From Streptococcus oralis (GTDB lineage: Bacteria > Bacillota > Bacilli > Lactobacillales > Streptococcaceae), in NCBI GenBank assembly GCA_905370255.1, contig CAJPKC010000057.1, forward strand, positions 1-7,338: a stretch of DNA of 7,338 nucleotides. Reading direction: 5' to 3'. Every line of letters begins with the position of its first letter. Positions within the stretch are counted from its first letter, which is position 1. The notes beneath the pieces were generated by a model. It saw nothing but the letters and a program-made list of their open reading frames with translations, did no database searches and had not been told where the DNA came from. The position numbers were made by a program, and so were the translations under genes. Positions 1 through 6,360 of the stretch are shown in pieces.

Positions 1-1
1 G

Positions 2-28
2 AAAAAACTCTCTGGAAAAACCTGAGAG
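2..28 (-). terminator. Intrinsic terminator of the structured RNA
   Basis: On the minus strand CUCUCAGG (28-21) pairs with CCAGAGAG (15-8), with one A-A mismatch, around a UUUUU loop, and is followed by six U (7-2). It lies at the window edge. As an attenuator it would control readthrough into whatever lies to the left. Confidence 0.75.
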
Positions 29-144
29 TGTGAGAGGCATCTCCATGTGAGAAACTGGTTCACACAATTTCTCAAGGTCCGCTCCTGCGTTATGACCTCC
101 TTTGCGCAATTGTAGCTTTCGCTACATATCGACTCATCGCAGAC
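2..144 (-). ncRNA. Structured RNA of unknown family (small RNA or leader/attenuator)
   Basis: A consensus promoter lies just upstream and an intrinsic terminator closes the unit, so a transcript of about 140 nt is expected. Its 5' end is uncertain (near 140-144). Reading the minus strand, the sequence folds into several helices visible by eye. UGUAGC/GCUACA closes a GAAA tetraloop (126-111). AGGUC (98-94) pairs with GACCU (79-75). The loop of that helix carries CGCAG (89-85), which can pair with CUGCG at the 5' end (142-138), giving a pseudoknot. GAGAAA (73-68) pairs with UUUCUC (54-49), and GUGUGA inside that loop (65-60) can instead pair with UCACAC (33-28), which abuts the terminator stem. 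Mutually exclusive helices of this kind are typical of attenuators and riboswitches. I do not recognise a T-box, TPP, SAM, lysine, THF, preQ1, manganese or fluoride motif. Whether it is a free small RNA or the leader of a gene beyond the left edge cannot be decided here. Confidence 0.6.
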
Positions 145-147
145 TTT

Positions 148-176
148 ATTTTACTATAGAGCCAATACTTTGTCAA
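148..176 (-). promoter_or_regulatory. Promoter for the structured RNA
   Basis: The minus strand shows a perfect -35 TTGACA (176-171), a 17-base spacer and a -10 TAAAAT (153-148). Initiation is expected around 140-144. It sits immediately after the tRNA terminator, so the RNA is an independent transcription unit. Confidence 0.85.
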
Positions 177-177
177 G

Positions 178-206
178 AAAAAAAACAGCTCCCCAGATAG
201 GAACTG
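178..206 (-). terminator. Intrinsic terminator of the tRNA-Thr transcript
   Basis: On the minus strand CAGUUCC (206-200) pairs with GGAGCUG (192-186), seven pairs including one G-U, around a 7-base loop, followed by eight U (185-178). It starts 10 bases beyond the tRNA 3' end. Confidence 0.85.
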
Positions 207-215
207 CTGAATTGA

Positions 216-288
216 TGCTAATTGCCGGGATCGAACCGGCGACCTCATCCTTACCATGGATGCGCTCTGCCTACTGAGCTAAATCAGC
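216..288 (-). tRNA. tRNA-Thr (anticodon GGT)
   Basis: A 73-base cloverleaf can be read on the minus strand. The acceptor stem GCTGATT/AATTAGC is seven pairs with one G-U. The D arm is GCTC/GAGC with a GG-containing loop. The anticodon stem CATCC/GGATG holds the loop ATGGTAA, giving anticodon GGT, which reads ACC and ACU threonine codons. The variable loop is five bases and the T arm GCCGG/CCGGC has a TTCGATC loop. The discriminator base is A. The 3' CCA is not encoded (the next bases are TCA), so it must be added after transcription. The gene has its own promoter and terminator. Confidence 0.97.
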
Positions 289-298
289 TTACTTTGAA

Positions 299-327
299 AG
301 TATACTATAGATTTAAGCTTTTGTCAA
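299..327 (-). promoter_or_regulatory. Promoter of the tRNA-Thr gene
   Basis: The minus strand has -35 TTGACA (327-322), a 17-base spacer and -10 TATACT (304-299). Initiation is expected near 292, only a few bases before the mature tRNA 5' end at 288, so the precursor leader would be very short. Confidence 0.88.
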
Positions 328-357
328 TATGCTAATTAGTATGGTAATTCATTGGAA

Positions 358-382
358 AAGCCCAAGTAATAAACTTGGGCTT
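358..382 (-). terminator. Hairpin terminator after the acyltransferase gene
   Basis: A perfect 9-base inverted repeat (AAGCCCAAG/CTTGGGCTT) surrounds a 7-base loop, 12 bases beyond the acyltransferase stop codon. On the minus strand the second arm ends in a short run of four U, so termination may be incomplete. Partial readthrough into the tRNA gene is possible. Confidence 0.65.
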
Positions 383-394
383 GTGAAAATATGC

Positions 395-1144
395 CTATTG
401 TAATTTCTCTCTCTTTTTATCTGGGTTCCAAACAAAACTTGCAACAAAGGTAAAGAGGATTGTCAGAATTCCGATTATAATTGCTAGAATCAAGGCGGGG
501 ATACGGATGAGCCACCACAGTGGATTTGGTTTTTTATTGTTGTGCCACTGTTTTGTTTCCTCATCCAGGCGTTGAAATTCAGATTGGATGCGGTCTGCAA
601 CCATCTCAATTCCCTCATCATTCATCTTTTTAATATCTGAGATATCAATCGGATTTCCGAAGTTCATATCAATACGTTCACGGCTGACAAGCCCTTTTAG
701 AGTCATAGGACCAGTATAGGTAACAGGCATGATACGAACCTTAGCCATCTTTGCGATGAGGGCTACACCACCCTTAACATCATTGGAATGACGACTACCA
801 CTAGGAAACATAATCAGTGAGCGATTGCTCTTTTTAAGAACATTAATTGGATATTTGATAGCAGAAGAACCTGGGTTATCACGGTCGATAGGGAAAGCAC
901 CACACATGCGAATCCACCAACCAAAGATGCGATTTGAAAAGAGTTCTTTTTTTGCCATAAAGACAAATTGCTTTGGTTTTGTTGCAAAAGCCATATAGAC
1001 TGGATCCCACCAGGTACGGTGTGGCGCAACAAGGATATAGTTTTCATCTAAACTTGGAATTTTTTCAGTATTGTGAAAGTGGGCATTTCCATTGATCGAC
1101 CATAAAATCAACATAACTAGCCCACGTAGATAAGTATAAAACAT
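395..1144 (-). CDS. PlsC-like lysophospholipid acyltransferase
   Basis: A 249-residue protein of the LPLAT/PlsC family, which transfers a fatty acyl group to lysophosphatidic acid or a related acceptor at the cytoplasmic membrane face. Visible motifs are the catalytic HX4D box (H42, D47, in PHRTWWD), GAFPIDR at 82-88, a motif III variant FPSGSR at 113-118, and MPV at 139-141. Hydrophobic stretches lie at about 6-17 and 208-237; the latter is a C-terminal membrane anchor followed by a basic tail. I chose the ATG at 1142-1144 because AAGGAG precedes it by about five bases. A longer reading from 1186 would begin upstream of the -10 element (1172-1177) and so outside the transcript. Motif III normally reads FPEGTR; here the Glu is Ser, so the acceptor may differ from that of classical PlsC. 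It is divergently arranged with exp7. Family assignment is firm; the exact substrate is not. Confidence 0.9.
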   Translation of the reverse strand: MFYTYLRGLVMLILWSINGNAHFHNTEKIPSLDENYILVAPHRTWWDPVYMAFATKPKQFVFMAKKELFSNRIFGWWIRMCGAFPIDRDNPGSSAIKYPINVLKKSNRSLIMFPSGSRHSNDVKGGVALIAKMAKVRIMPVTYTGPMTLKGLVSRERIDMNFGNPIDISDIKKMNDEGIEMVADRIQSEFQRLDEETKQWHNNKKPNPLWWLIRIPALILAIIIGILTILFTFVASFVWNPDKKREKLQ

Positions 1145-1171
1145 GGTGTCTCCTTCAGTTTTCTTTCTTTT

Positions 1172-1200
1172 ATTATACCCTATCATAGTAGGACAGGCAA
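1172..1200 (-). promoter_or_regulatory. Promoter of the acyltransferase gene
   Basis: The minus strand has a perfect -10 TATAAT (1177-1172) and a partial -35 TTGCCT (1200-1195) with a 17-base spacer. Initiation is expected near 1165, giving a leader of about 20 bases that contains the ribosome binding site. A 9-base palindrome, CTATCATAG, lies in the spacer at 1180-1188. Confidence 0.75.
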
Positions 1201-1238
1201 ATGTTTTTTGTAAAGTCTGAAAAGCTCTTTATTTGAAA

Positions 1239-1268
1239 TTAGAATTATTGAAAAAAAAATGATATGAT
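1239..1268 (+). promoter_or_regulatory. Probable exp7 promoter
   Basis: The best -10 candidate is TATGAT (1263-1268), with TTAGAA (1239-1244) as a weak -35 at 18 bases. An overlapping extended -10, TGATAGAAT (1265-1273), is an alternative. Either would start transcription at about 1275-1280, at or just past the most likely start codon. Confidence 0.5.
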
Positions 1269-1275
1269 AGAATTT

Positions 1276-3612
1276 ATGGATAAAAATAAAATTATGGGCT
1301 TAAGCCAATCAGAAGTTAAAGATCGTCAGAAACAGGGACAGGTCAATGATTTCAAAGCTTCAGCTAGTACCAGTACCTGGCAGATTATAAAGCGAAATGT
1401 CTTTACTTTATTCAATGCTTTAAACTTTGCCATTGCCTTAGCGCTCGCTTTTGTTCAAGCCTGGAGCAACCTAGTTTTCTTTGCGGTTATCTGTTTTAAT
1501 GCTTTTTCAGGGATTGTAACCGAGCTACGTGCCAAACATATGGTTGATAAACTCAATCTCTTGAATAAAGAAAAGATTACGACTATTCGTGATGGACAAG
1601 AGATCGCTTTGGACCCTGAAGAGCTTGTTTTGGATGACGTGATTCGCTTGTCAGCAGGAGATCAGATTCCAAGTGATGCGATTGTATTAGAAGGTTTTGC
1701 AGAAGTCAATGAAGCCATGTTAACGGGTGAGAGCGACTTGGTGCAAAAAGAAGTAGAAGACTTAATGTTGTCGGGTAGCTTTCTTGCAAGTGGCTCTGTC
1801 TTTGCTCAGGTACATCATGTTGGGGCGGATAACTATGCTGCTAAACTCATGCTTGAAGCTAAGACAGTGAAGCCAATTAACTCTCGTATCATGAAATCGC
1901 TAGACCAGTTAGCCGGCTTTACTGGGAAAATTATCATTCCTTTTGGTATTGCTCTCTTGCTTGAAGCCTTGGTCTTAAAAGGTCTGCCACTCAAGTCTTC
2001 TGTAGTCAATTCATCTACAGCTCTTTTGGGGATGTTGCCTAAGGGAATCGCTCTTTTGACCATCACTTCTCTATTAACTGCTGTTATCAAGCTTGGGTTG
2101 AAAAAGGTTTTGGTGCAGGAGATGTATTCTGTTGAGACCTTGGCGCGTGTGGATATGCTCTGCTTGGATAAGACAGGGACAATCACCCAAGGGAAGATGC
2201 AGGTTGAGACGGTCCTTCCTCTGACCCAGGATTATGACAAGAATGCTATTGCCAAAATACTAACCAGCTATATGGCACACAGTGAGGATAAAAATCCAAC
2301 TGCCCAAGCTATTCGAAAGCGTTTTGTGGGAGAGGTAGCTTATCCGATGATTTCTAGCCTTCCATTTTCAAGTGATCGAAAATGGGGAGCAATGGAGTTG
2401 GAAGGTCTAGGAACTGTTTTCCTAGGTGCACCGGAGATGTTGTTGGATGCTGAAATTCCTGAGGCTAGAGAAGCCCTTGAACGAGGATCTCGTGTCTTGG
2501 TATTAGCGCTCAGTCAAGAAAAAGTTGACCATCACAAGCCACAAAAACCATCGGATATTCAGGCTTTGGCTTTGCTTGAGATTCTAGATCCAATCCGAGA
2601 AGGTGCTGCTGAGACGCTAGACTATCTTCGTTCTCAGGAAGTGGGGCTGAAAATTATCTCTGGTGATAATCCAGTCACTGTTTCAAGTATTGCTCAAAAA
2701 GCAGGTTTTGCAGACTATCAGAGCTATGTAGATTGTTCGAAAATTAATGATGAAGAATTGATAGCCATGGCTGAAGAAACAGCCATTTTCGGACGTGTTT
2801 CACCTCATCAAAAGAAACTAATCATCCAAACTCTGAAAAAAGCAGGACATACTACAGCAATGACAGGGGATGGTGTCAATGATATCCTAGCTCTCCGTGA
2901 GGCAGACTGTTCCATTGTTATGGCTGAAGGAGACCCAGCAACTCGTCAGATTGCAAATCTGGTCCTCTTGAATTCAGATTTCAATGATGTTCCTGAGATT
3001 CTCTTCGAAGGTCGTCGTGTGGTCAACAATATTGCCCACATTGCTCCGATTTTCTTGATTAAGACCATCTATTCCTTCTTGCTAGCAGTTATCTGTATTG
3101 CCAGTGCATTGTTGGGACGTACTGAATGGATTTTGATTTTCCCATTCATTCCGATTCAGATAACTATGATTGACCAGTTTGTGGAAGGATTCCCACCGTT
3201 TGTATTAACTTTTGAACGAAATATCAAACCTGTGGAACAAAACTTCCTCAGAAAATCCATGCTTCGAGCTTTACCAAGTGCCTTGATGGTAGTCTTTAGT
3301 GTTCTCTTTGTTAAAATTTTTGGAACCAGTCAAGGCTGGACCGACATTGAAATTTCGACACTTTTGTATTATCTATTGGCATCGATTGGTTTCATGTCTG
3401 TAGTTAGAGCTTGCTTGCCATTTAGTCTGTGGCGAGTTCTCTTGATTATTTGGTCAGTTGGTGGCTTCCTTGGAACAGCTCTATTCCCAAGAATACAAAA
3501 ATTGCTTGAAATTTCAACACTTACAGGTCAAACACTACCTGTCTATGGCATTATGATGCTCGTCTTTATTGTGATTTTCATCCTGACAAGTCGTTATCAA
3601 GTTAAAAGATAA
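1276..3612 (+). CDS. exp7: P-type cation-transporting ATPase (Exp7 family)
   Basis: A 778-residue P-type ATPase resembling pneumococcal Exp7 and mycobacterial CtpE. It should couple ATP hydrolysis to cation movement across the cytoplasmic membrane. In this numbering, TGES of the actuator domain is at 150-153, the phosphorylated Asp is D298 in DKTGT, the nucleotide-domain FSSDRK stretch is at 364-369, SGDN at 462-465 and the hinge TGDGVND at 530-536. About ten membrane segments are suggested: two near 40-75, two at about 210-280 including LPKG (254-257), and six after about 590. There is no N-terminal heavy-metal domain, which argues against a copper/zinc P1B pump. The usual KGAPE reads LGAPE (383-387), and GDGVND is followed by ILAL rather than APAL. 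The ATG at 1276 was preferred; in-frame ATGs at 1264 and 1294 are alternatives, and none has a Shine-Dalgarno sequence. CtpE is reported to be a calcium transporter, so calcium is a reasonable but unproven guess. A strong terminator follows, so it is probably monocistronic. Confidence 0.92.
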   Translation: MDKNKIMGLSQSEVKDRQKQGQVNDFKASASTSTWQIIKRNVFTLFNALNFAIALALAFVQAWSNLVFFAVICFNAFSGIVTELRAKHMVDKLNLLNKEKITTIRDGQEIALDPEELVLDDVIRLSAGDQIPSDAIVLEGFAEVNEAMLTGESDLVQKEVEDLMLSGSFLASGSVFAQVHHVGADNYAAKLMLEAKTVKPINSRIMKSLDQLAGFTGKIIIPFGIALLLEALVLKGLPLKSSVVNSSTALLGMLPKGIALLTITSLLTAVIKLGLKKVLVQEMYSVETLARVDMLCLDKTGTITQGKMQVETVLPLTQDYDKNAIAKILTSYMAHSEDKNPTAQAIRKRFVGEVAYPMISSLPFSSDRKWGAMELEGLGTVFLGAPEMLLDAEIPEAREALERGSRVLVLALSQEKVDHHKPQKPSDIQALALLEILDPIREGAAETLDYLRSQEVGLKIISGDNPVTVSSIAQKAGFADYQSYVDCSKINDEELIAMAEETAIFGRVSPHQKKLIIQTLKKAGHTTAMTGDGVNDILALREADCSIVMAEGDPATRQIANLVLLNSDFNDVPEILFEGRRVVNNIAHIAPIFLIKTIYSFLLAVICIASALLGRTEWILIFPFIPIQITMIDQFVEGFPPFVLTFERNIKPVEQNFLRKSMLRALPSALMVVFSVLFVKIFGTSQGWTDIEISTLLYYLLASIGFMSVVRACLPFSLWRVLLIIWSVGGFLGTALFPRIQKLLEISTLTGQTLPVYGIMMLVFIVIFILTSRYQVKR

Positions 3613-3614
3613 AG

Positions 3615-3646
3615 AAAGACTGCAATCCATGATTGCGGTCTTTTTT
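3615..3646 (+). terminator. Intrinsic terminator of exp7
   Basis: AAAGACTGCAAT (3615-3626) pairs with ATTGCGGTCTTT (3632-3643), twelve pairs with one G-U, around a 5-base loop, and the downstream arm runs into six T (3641-3646). It begins three bases after the stop codon and separates exp7 from the trmK operon. Confidence 0.92.
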
Positions 3647-3671
3647 AGGTGCAGGATTGCCAGATAAAATA

Positions 3672-3680
3672 TGGTATAAT
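3672..3680 (+). promoter_or_regulatory. Extended -10 promoter of the trmK operon
   Basis: TGGTATAAT is a perfect extended -10 element. No good -35 is present at 16-18 bases; TTGCCA at 3657 is only 12 bases away. Initiation near 3687 would give a leader of about 27 bases. Confidence 0.75.
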
Positions 3681-3713
3681 AAAGGGAAATAGAGTTTTTG
3701 AAAGTGAGAGAAG

Positions 3714-4391
3714 ATGATTTCAAAGAGATTAGAAACGGTAGCTTCTTTTGTTCCGCAAGGAGCCGTTTTACTTGATGTTGGGAGCGACCATGCTTATTTA
3801 CCGATTGAATTAGTTGAAAAGGGTCATATCGAACGTGCTATTGCAGGAGAAGTTGTAGAAGGTCCCTATCAATCTGCAGTTACAAATGTTGAAAGTCATG
3901 CTTTGACTGAGAAAATTCAGGTTCGTTTAGCCAATGGTTTAGCAGCTTTCGAAGAAAGTGACCAGATCTCTGTTATCACTATTGCAGGAATGGGTGGTCG
4001 TTTGATTGCTACGATATTAGAAGAGGGTTTGGACAAACTAGCCAATGTTGAGCGATTGATTCTTCAACCCAATAATCGTGAAGACGAGTTGCGTAGTTGG
4101 TTACAAGAGCATGGTTTTCAAATCATAGCAGAAAGTATCCTAGAAGAAGCTGGAAAATTCTATGAGATTCTAGTAGTGGAAGCTGGAGAAATGAAATTGT
4201 CAGCAAGTGACACCCGTTTTGGTCCTTTTCTATCTAAAGAACGTAGCCCCGTATTTGTCCAAAAGTGGCAAAAAGAAGCAAGTAAGCTCGAATTTGCCCT
4301 TAGTCAAATCCCAGAAAAAAATCATGAAGAACGTCAAGTTTTAGTAGATAAAATTCAAGCCATCAAGGAGGTGCTCCATGAAAGCAAGTGA
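3714..4391 (+). CDS. trmK: tRNA (adenine(22)-N(1))-methyltransferase TrmK
   Basis: A 225-residue class I SAM-dependent methyltransferase of the TrmK (B. subtilis YqfN) family, which methylates N1 of adenine 22 in the D-loop of certain tRNAs in the cytoplasm. The SAM-binding motif I is [10 protein letters not shown] at 21-30, the TIAGMGG motif is at 89-95 and QPNN at 118-121. A helical, charged C-terminal region (about 170-225) matches the coiled-coil tail of the family. The length is normal and nothing appears broken. The ribosome binding site is weak (GAGAGAAG directly before the ATG). It is first in an operon: its last 14 bases overlap the start of the Nif3-like gene, whose AGGAGG lies inside trmK, implying translational coupling. 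The tRNA-Thr gene at the left end of the window is not evidently connected with it. Confidence 0.93.
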   Translation: MISKRLETVASFVPQGAVLLDVGSDHAYLPIELVEKGHIERAIAGEVVEGPYQSAVTNVESHALTEKIQVRLANGLAAFEESDQISVITIAGMGGRLIATILEEGLDKLANVERLILQPNNREDELRSWLQEHGFQIIAESILEEAGKFYEILVVEAGEMKLSASDTRFGPFLSKERSPVFVQKWQKEASKLEFALSQIPEKNHEERQVLVDKIQAIKEVLHESK

Positions 4392-5175
4392 AGTGATTAA
4401 GCGTTATGAAGCCTATTGCCCACAAGAATTTTCTATGGAAGGCGATAGTCGTGGTTTGCAGATTGGTATCTTAGACAAGGACATCCAAAAAGTCATGGTT
4501 GCCCTTGATATACGTGAAGATACAGTGGCAGAAGCTATTGAAAAGGGTGTAGATTTGATTATCGTTAAGCACGCGCCTATCTTTCGTCCAATCAAGGACT
4601 TGGTAGCTAGTCGTCCTCAAAATCAGATTTATATCAATCTTATCAAGCATGATATTGCCGTCTACGTCAGCCATACTAATATAGATATTGTTGAAAATGG
4701 TCTTAATGATTGGTTCTGCCAACTATTGGGTATTGAGGATACAACTTATCTGCAGGAAACAGGTCCTGAACGTGGGATTGGCCGTATTGGAACTATTAGA
4801 CCTCAAACATTTAAGGAATTTGCTGACCATGTTAAGGAAGTCTTTGGTCTAGATAGTCTCCGTATGGTGTTTTATCATGAGAGTGATTTGCAAAAAACAA
4901 TCTCAAGAGTTGCTATCTGTGGTGGAAGTGGTCAATCATTCTATCCTGATGCTTTAGCAAAAGGAGCAGATGTCTACATCACTGGAGATATCTATTACCA
5001 CACAGCTCAGGATATGTTGTCAGATGGCTTGTTGGCTCTGGATCCAGGCCACTATATCGAAGTGCTTTTTATCGAAAAAATTGCAGAGCTCTTGAACGAA
5101 TGGAAGAAAGAGAATGCTTGGTCTCTCGAAGTTATCACAAGTCAAGCTTCTACCAATCCATTCCATCATATCTAG
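4378..5175 (+). CDS. Nif3-like (DUF34) dinuclear metal-centre protein
   Basis: A 265-residue Nif3/DUF34 family protein. Homologues form hexameric rings with a two-metal site; the biochemical role is unsettled, with GTP cyclohydrolase I type 2 a common but doubtful label. Metal-site residues visible are H65 (VKHAP), H99 and D103 (HTNID), H208 (GDIYYH), and H225 with E228 (GHYIE). GLQIG at 26-30 is the usual N-terminal motif. It is the short form, lacking the inserted PII-like domain found in longer Bacillus proteins. In many homologues the first metal motif is HHP; here the first His is Lys64. A good AAGGAGG (4365-4371) supports this start. It overlaps trmK by 14 bases and precedes the FAD oxidoreductase by 16 bases. 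The trmK-nif3 pairing also occurs in Bacillus (yqfN-yqfO), which suggests a conserved link, possibly to tRNA or metal metabolism. Family is certain, function unknown. Confidence 0.92.
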   Translation: MKASEVIKRYEAYCPQEFSMEGDSRGLQIGILDKDIQKVMVALDIREDTVAEAIEKGVDLIIVKHAPIFRPIKDLVASRPQNQIYINLIKHDIAVYVSHTNIDIVENGLNDWFCQLLGIEDTTYLQETGPERGIGRIGTIRPQTFKEFADHVKEVFGLDSLRMVFYHESDLQKTISRVAICGGSGQSFYPDALAKGADVYITGDIYYHTAQDMLSDGLLALDPGHYIEVLFIEKIAELLNEWKKENAWSLEVITSQASTNPFHHI

Positions 5176-5191
5176 TTAGAAGGTAAAGACA

Positions 5192-6286
5192 ATGAAAAAA
5201 GTTGCCATTGTAGGAGCAGGAATTGTAGGGGCAACGGCCGCCTACTACCTCTCTAAAGAAGCAGATATCGAAGTAACTGTCTTTGATCATGGATACGGCC
5301 AAGCGACCAAGGCAGCTGCAGGAATCATCAGTCCTTGGTTCTCTAAACGACGTAATAAAGCTTGGTACAAGATGGCTCGCCTAGGAGCAGACTTTTATGT
5401 AGATTTATTAGCTGATTTAGAAAAAACTGGTCAAAAGGTTGATTTCTACCAGCGCTCAGGAGTCTTCCTTCTCAAAAAAGATGATTCCAAGCTCGAGGAA
5501 CTCTATGATTTAGCCTTGCAACGTAGAGATGAATCTCCCTTAATTGGCGAATTAGCCATTTTGGACCAAGCGACTGCTAGTAACTTATTTCCCGGTCTAG
5601 AGGGATTTGAACGTTTACTCTATGCTTCTGGTGGAGCTCGAGTAGATGGGCAACTCCTAGTGACTCGCTTACTGGGAGCCAGTCAAGTGAAGGTCATAAA
5701 TAAAGAGGTCAGTCTAACCCCTCTATCATCGGGCTATCAGATAGACAATCAAATGTTTGACCAAGTCATCTTATCCACAGGAGCTTGGCTTGGCCACATC
5801 TTAGAGCCCTTAGGATATGAGGTAGACGTTCGTCCTCAAAAGGGGCAACTCCGAGATTACCAAGTGCCACAAGACATGGGAGCTTACCCTGTAGTTATGC
5901 CGGAAGGTGAGTGGGATTTGATACCATTTCCCGGTGGTAAGTTATCTCTAGGAGCTACCCATGAAAATGATATGGGATTTGACCTAGCCGTTGATGAGAA
6001 TTTGCTACAACAAATGGCTGAAGCAGCAAGTTCGTTTTATCCTAGCTTAAAAGATGCAATGATAAGTGGTGAACGTGTGGGGATTCGTGCTTATACGAGT
6101 GATTTTTCGCCGTTTTTCGGACAAGTGCCCAACTTGTCAGGAGTATTTGTTGCGAGTGGATTAGGATCGTCAGGATTGACAACTGGACCCATTATAGGCT
6201 ATCACCTAGCCCAAATGCTTCAAGGGGAAAGTGGAGTCTTGGATCCAGCGGATTATCCGACTGAAAGATATATTAAAGAGAAATAA
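5192..6286 (+). CDS. DadA-type FAD-dependent oxidoreductase
   Basis: A 364-residue protein of the D-amino-acid oxidase/dehydrogenase fold (DAO, DadA, glycine oxidase relatives). The N-terminal dinucleotide-binding motif GAGIVG is at 8-13, and the acidic residue ending the second strand is D32. The C-terminal FAD-contact motif GLGSSGLTTG is at 323-332. R299 and Y301 (IRAYTSD) sit where substrate carboxylate-binding Arg residues lie in glycine and D-amino acid oxidases, so an amino acid or amine substrate is likely. The length is normal for a soluble member and there is no signal peptide, so it should be cytosolic or membrane-peripheral. AGAAGG (5178-5183), eight bases upstream, supports the start. 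It is last in the trmK operon. The substrate cannot be read from sequence; D-amino acids, glycine, sarcosine or a metabolite-repair reaction are all possible. Confidence 0.88.
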   Translation: MKKVAIVGAGIVGATAAYYLSKEADIEVTVFDHGYGQATKAAAGIISPWFSKRRNKAWYKMARLGADFYVDLLADLEKTGQKVDFYQRSGVFLLKKDDSKLEELYDLALQRRDESPLIGELAILDQATASNLFPGLEGFERLLYASGGARVDGQLLVTRLLGASQVKVINKEVSLTPLSSGYQIDNQMFDQVILSTGAWLGHILEPLGYEVDVRPQKGQLRDYQVPQDMGAYPVVMPEGEWDLIPFPGGKLSLGATHENDMGFDLAVDENLLQQMAEAASSFYPSLKDAMISGERVGIRAYTSDFSPFFGQVPNLSGVFVASGLGSSGLTTGPIIGYHLAQMLQGESGVLDPADYPTERYIKEK

Positions 6287-6331
6287 TCGTAAACTTTTTA
6301 CCTGATTTTTACGATAGGATTAGGATAGCAA

Positions 6332-6360
6332 ATGACTTTCCCTATCAAAAATGGTAAAAT
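6332..6360 (+). promoter_or_regulatory. Promoter of galE
   Basis: An extended -10 TGGTAAAAT (6352-6360) lies 17 bases after a partial -35 ATGACT (6332-6337). Initiation is expected near 6367, giving a leader of about 25 bases. The gap between the oxidoreductase and galE (6287-6392) contains no T-tailed terminator, so operon readthrough may also contribute. Confidence 0.65.

Noticed and set aside
1..137. Small minus-strand reading frames inside the structured RNA, such as a 15-codon ATG frame starting near 137 and a TTG frame near 76 preceded by GGAG
   Set aside because: The ATG frame has no ribosome binding site and is very short. The TTG frame runs straight through the terminator hairpin and its translation resembles no protein. 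RNA structure explains the region better.
1..147. T-box leader or other well-known riboswitch
   Set aside because: No T-box GGTGG..CGCG antiterminator core or other known conserved core motif was found. The tRNA-Thr nearby is a separate unit.
1145..1186. 14-codon N-terminal extension of the acyltransferase starting at 1186
   Set aside because: It would start upstream of the TATAAT -10 element, has no ribosome binding site, and its sequence is charged and unlike the family N-terminus.
1833..2186. Minus-strand open frame of 117 codons inside exp7
   Set aside because: It lies antisense to conserved M3-M4 and phosphorylation-site coding sequence, with no ribosome binding site or recognisable protein features.
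3535..3723. Minus-strand open frame across the exp7 3' end and terminator
   Set aside because: It crosses the exp7 terminator and the trmK promoter, and has no recognisable domain.
4413..4722. Two short minus-strand frames inside the Nif3-like gene
   Set aside because: They overlap strongly conserved metal-site codons on the other strand and have no start signals.
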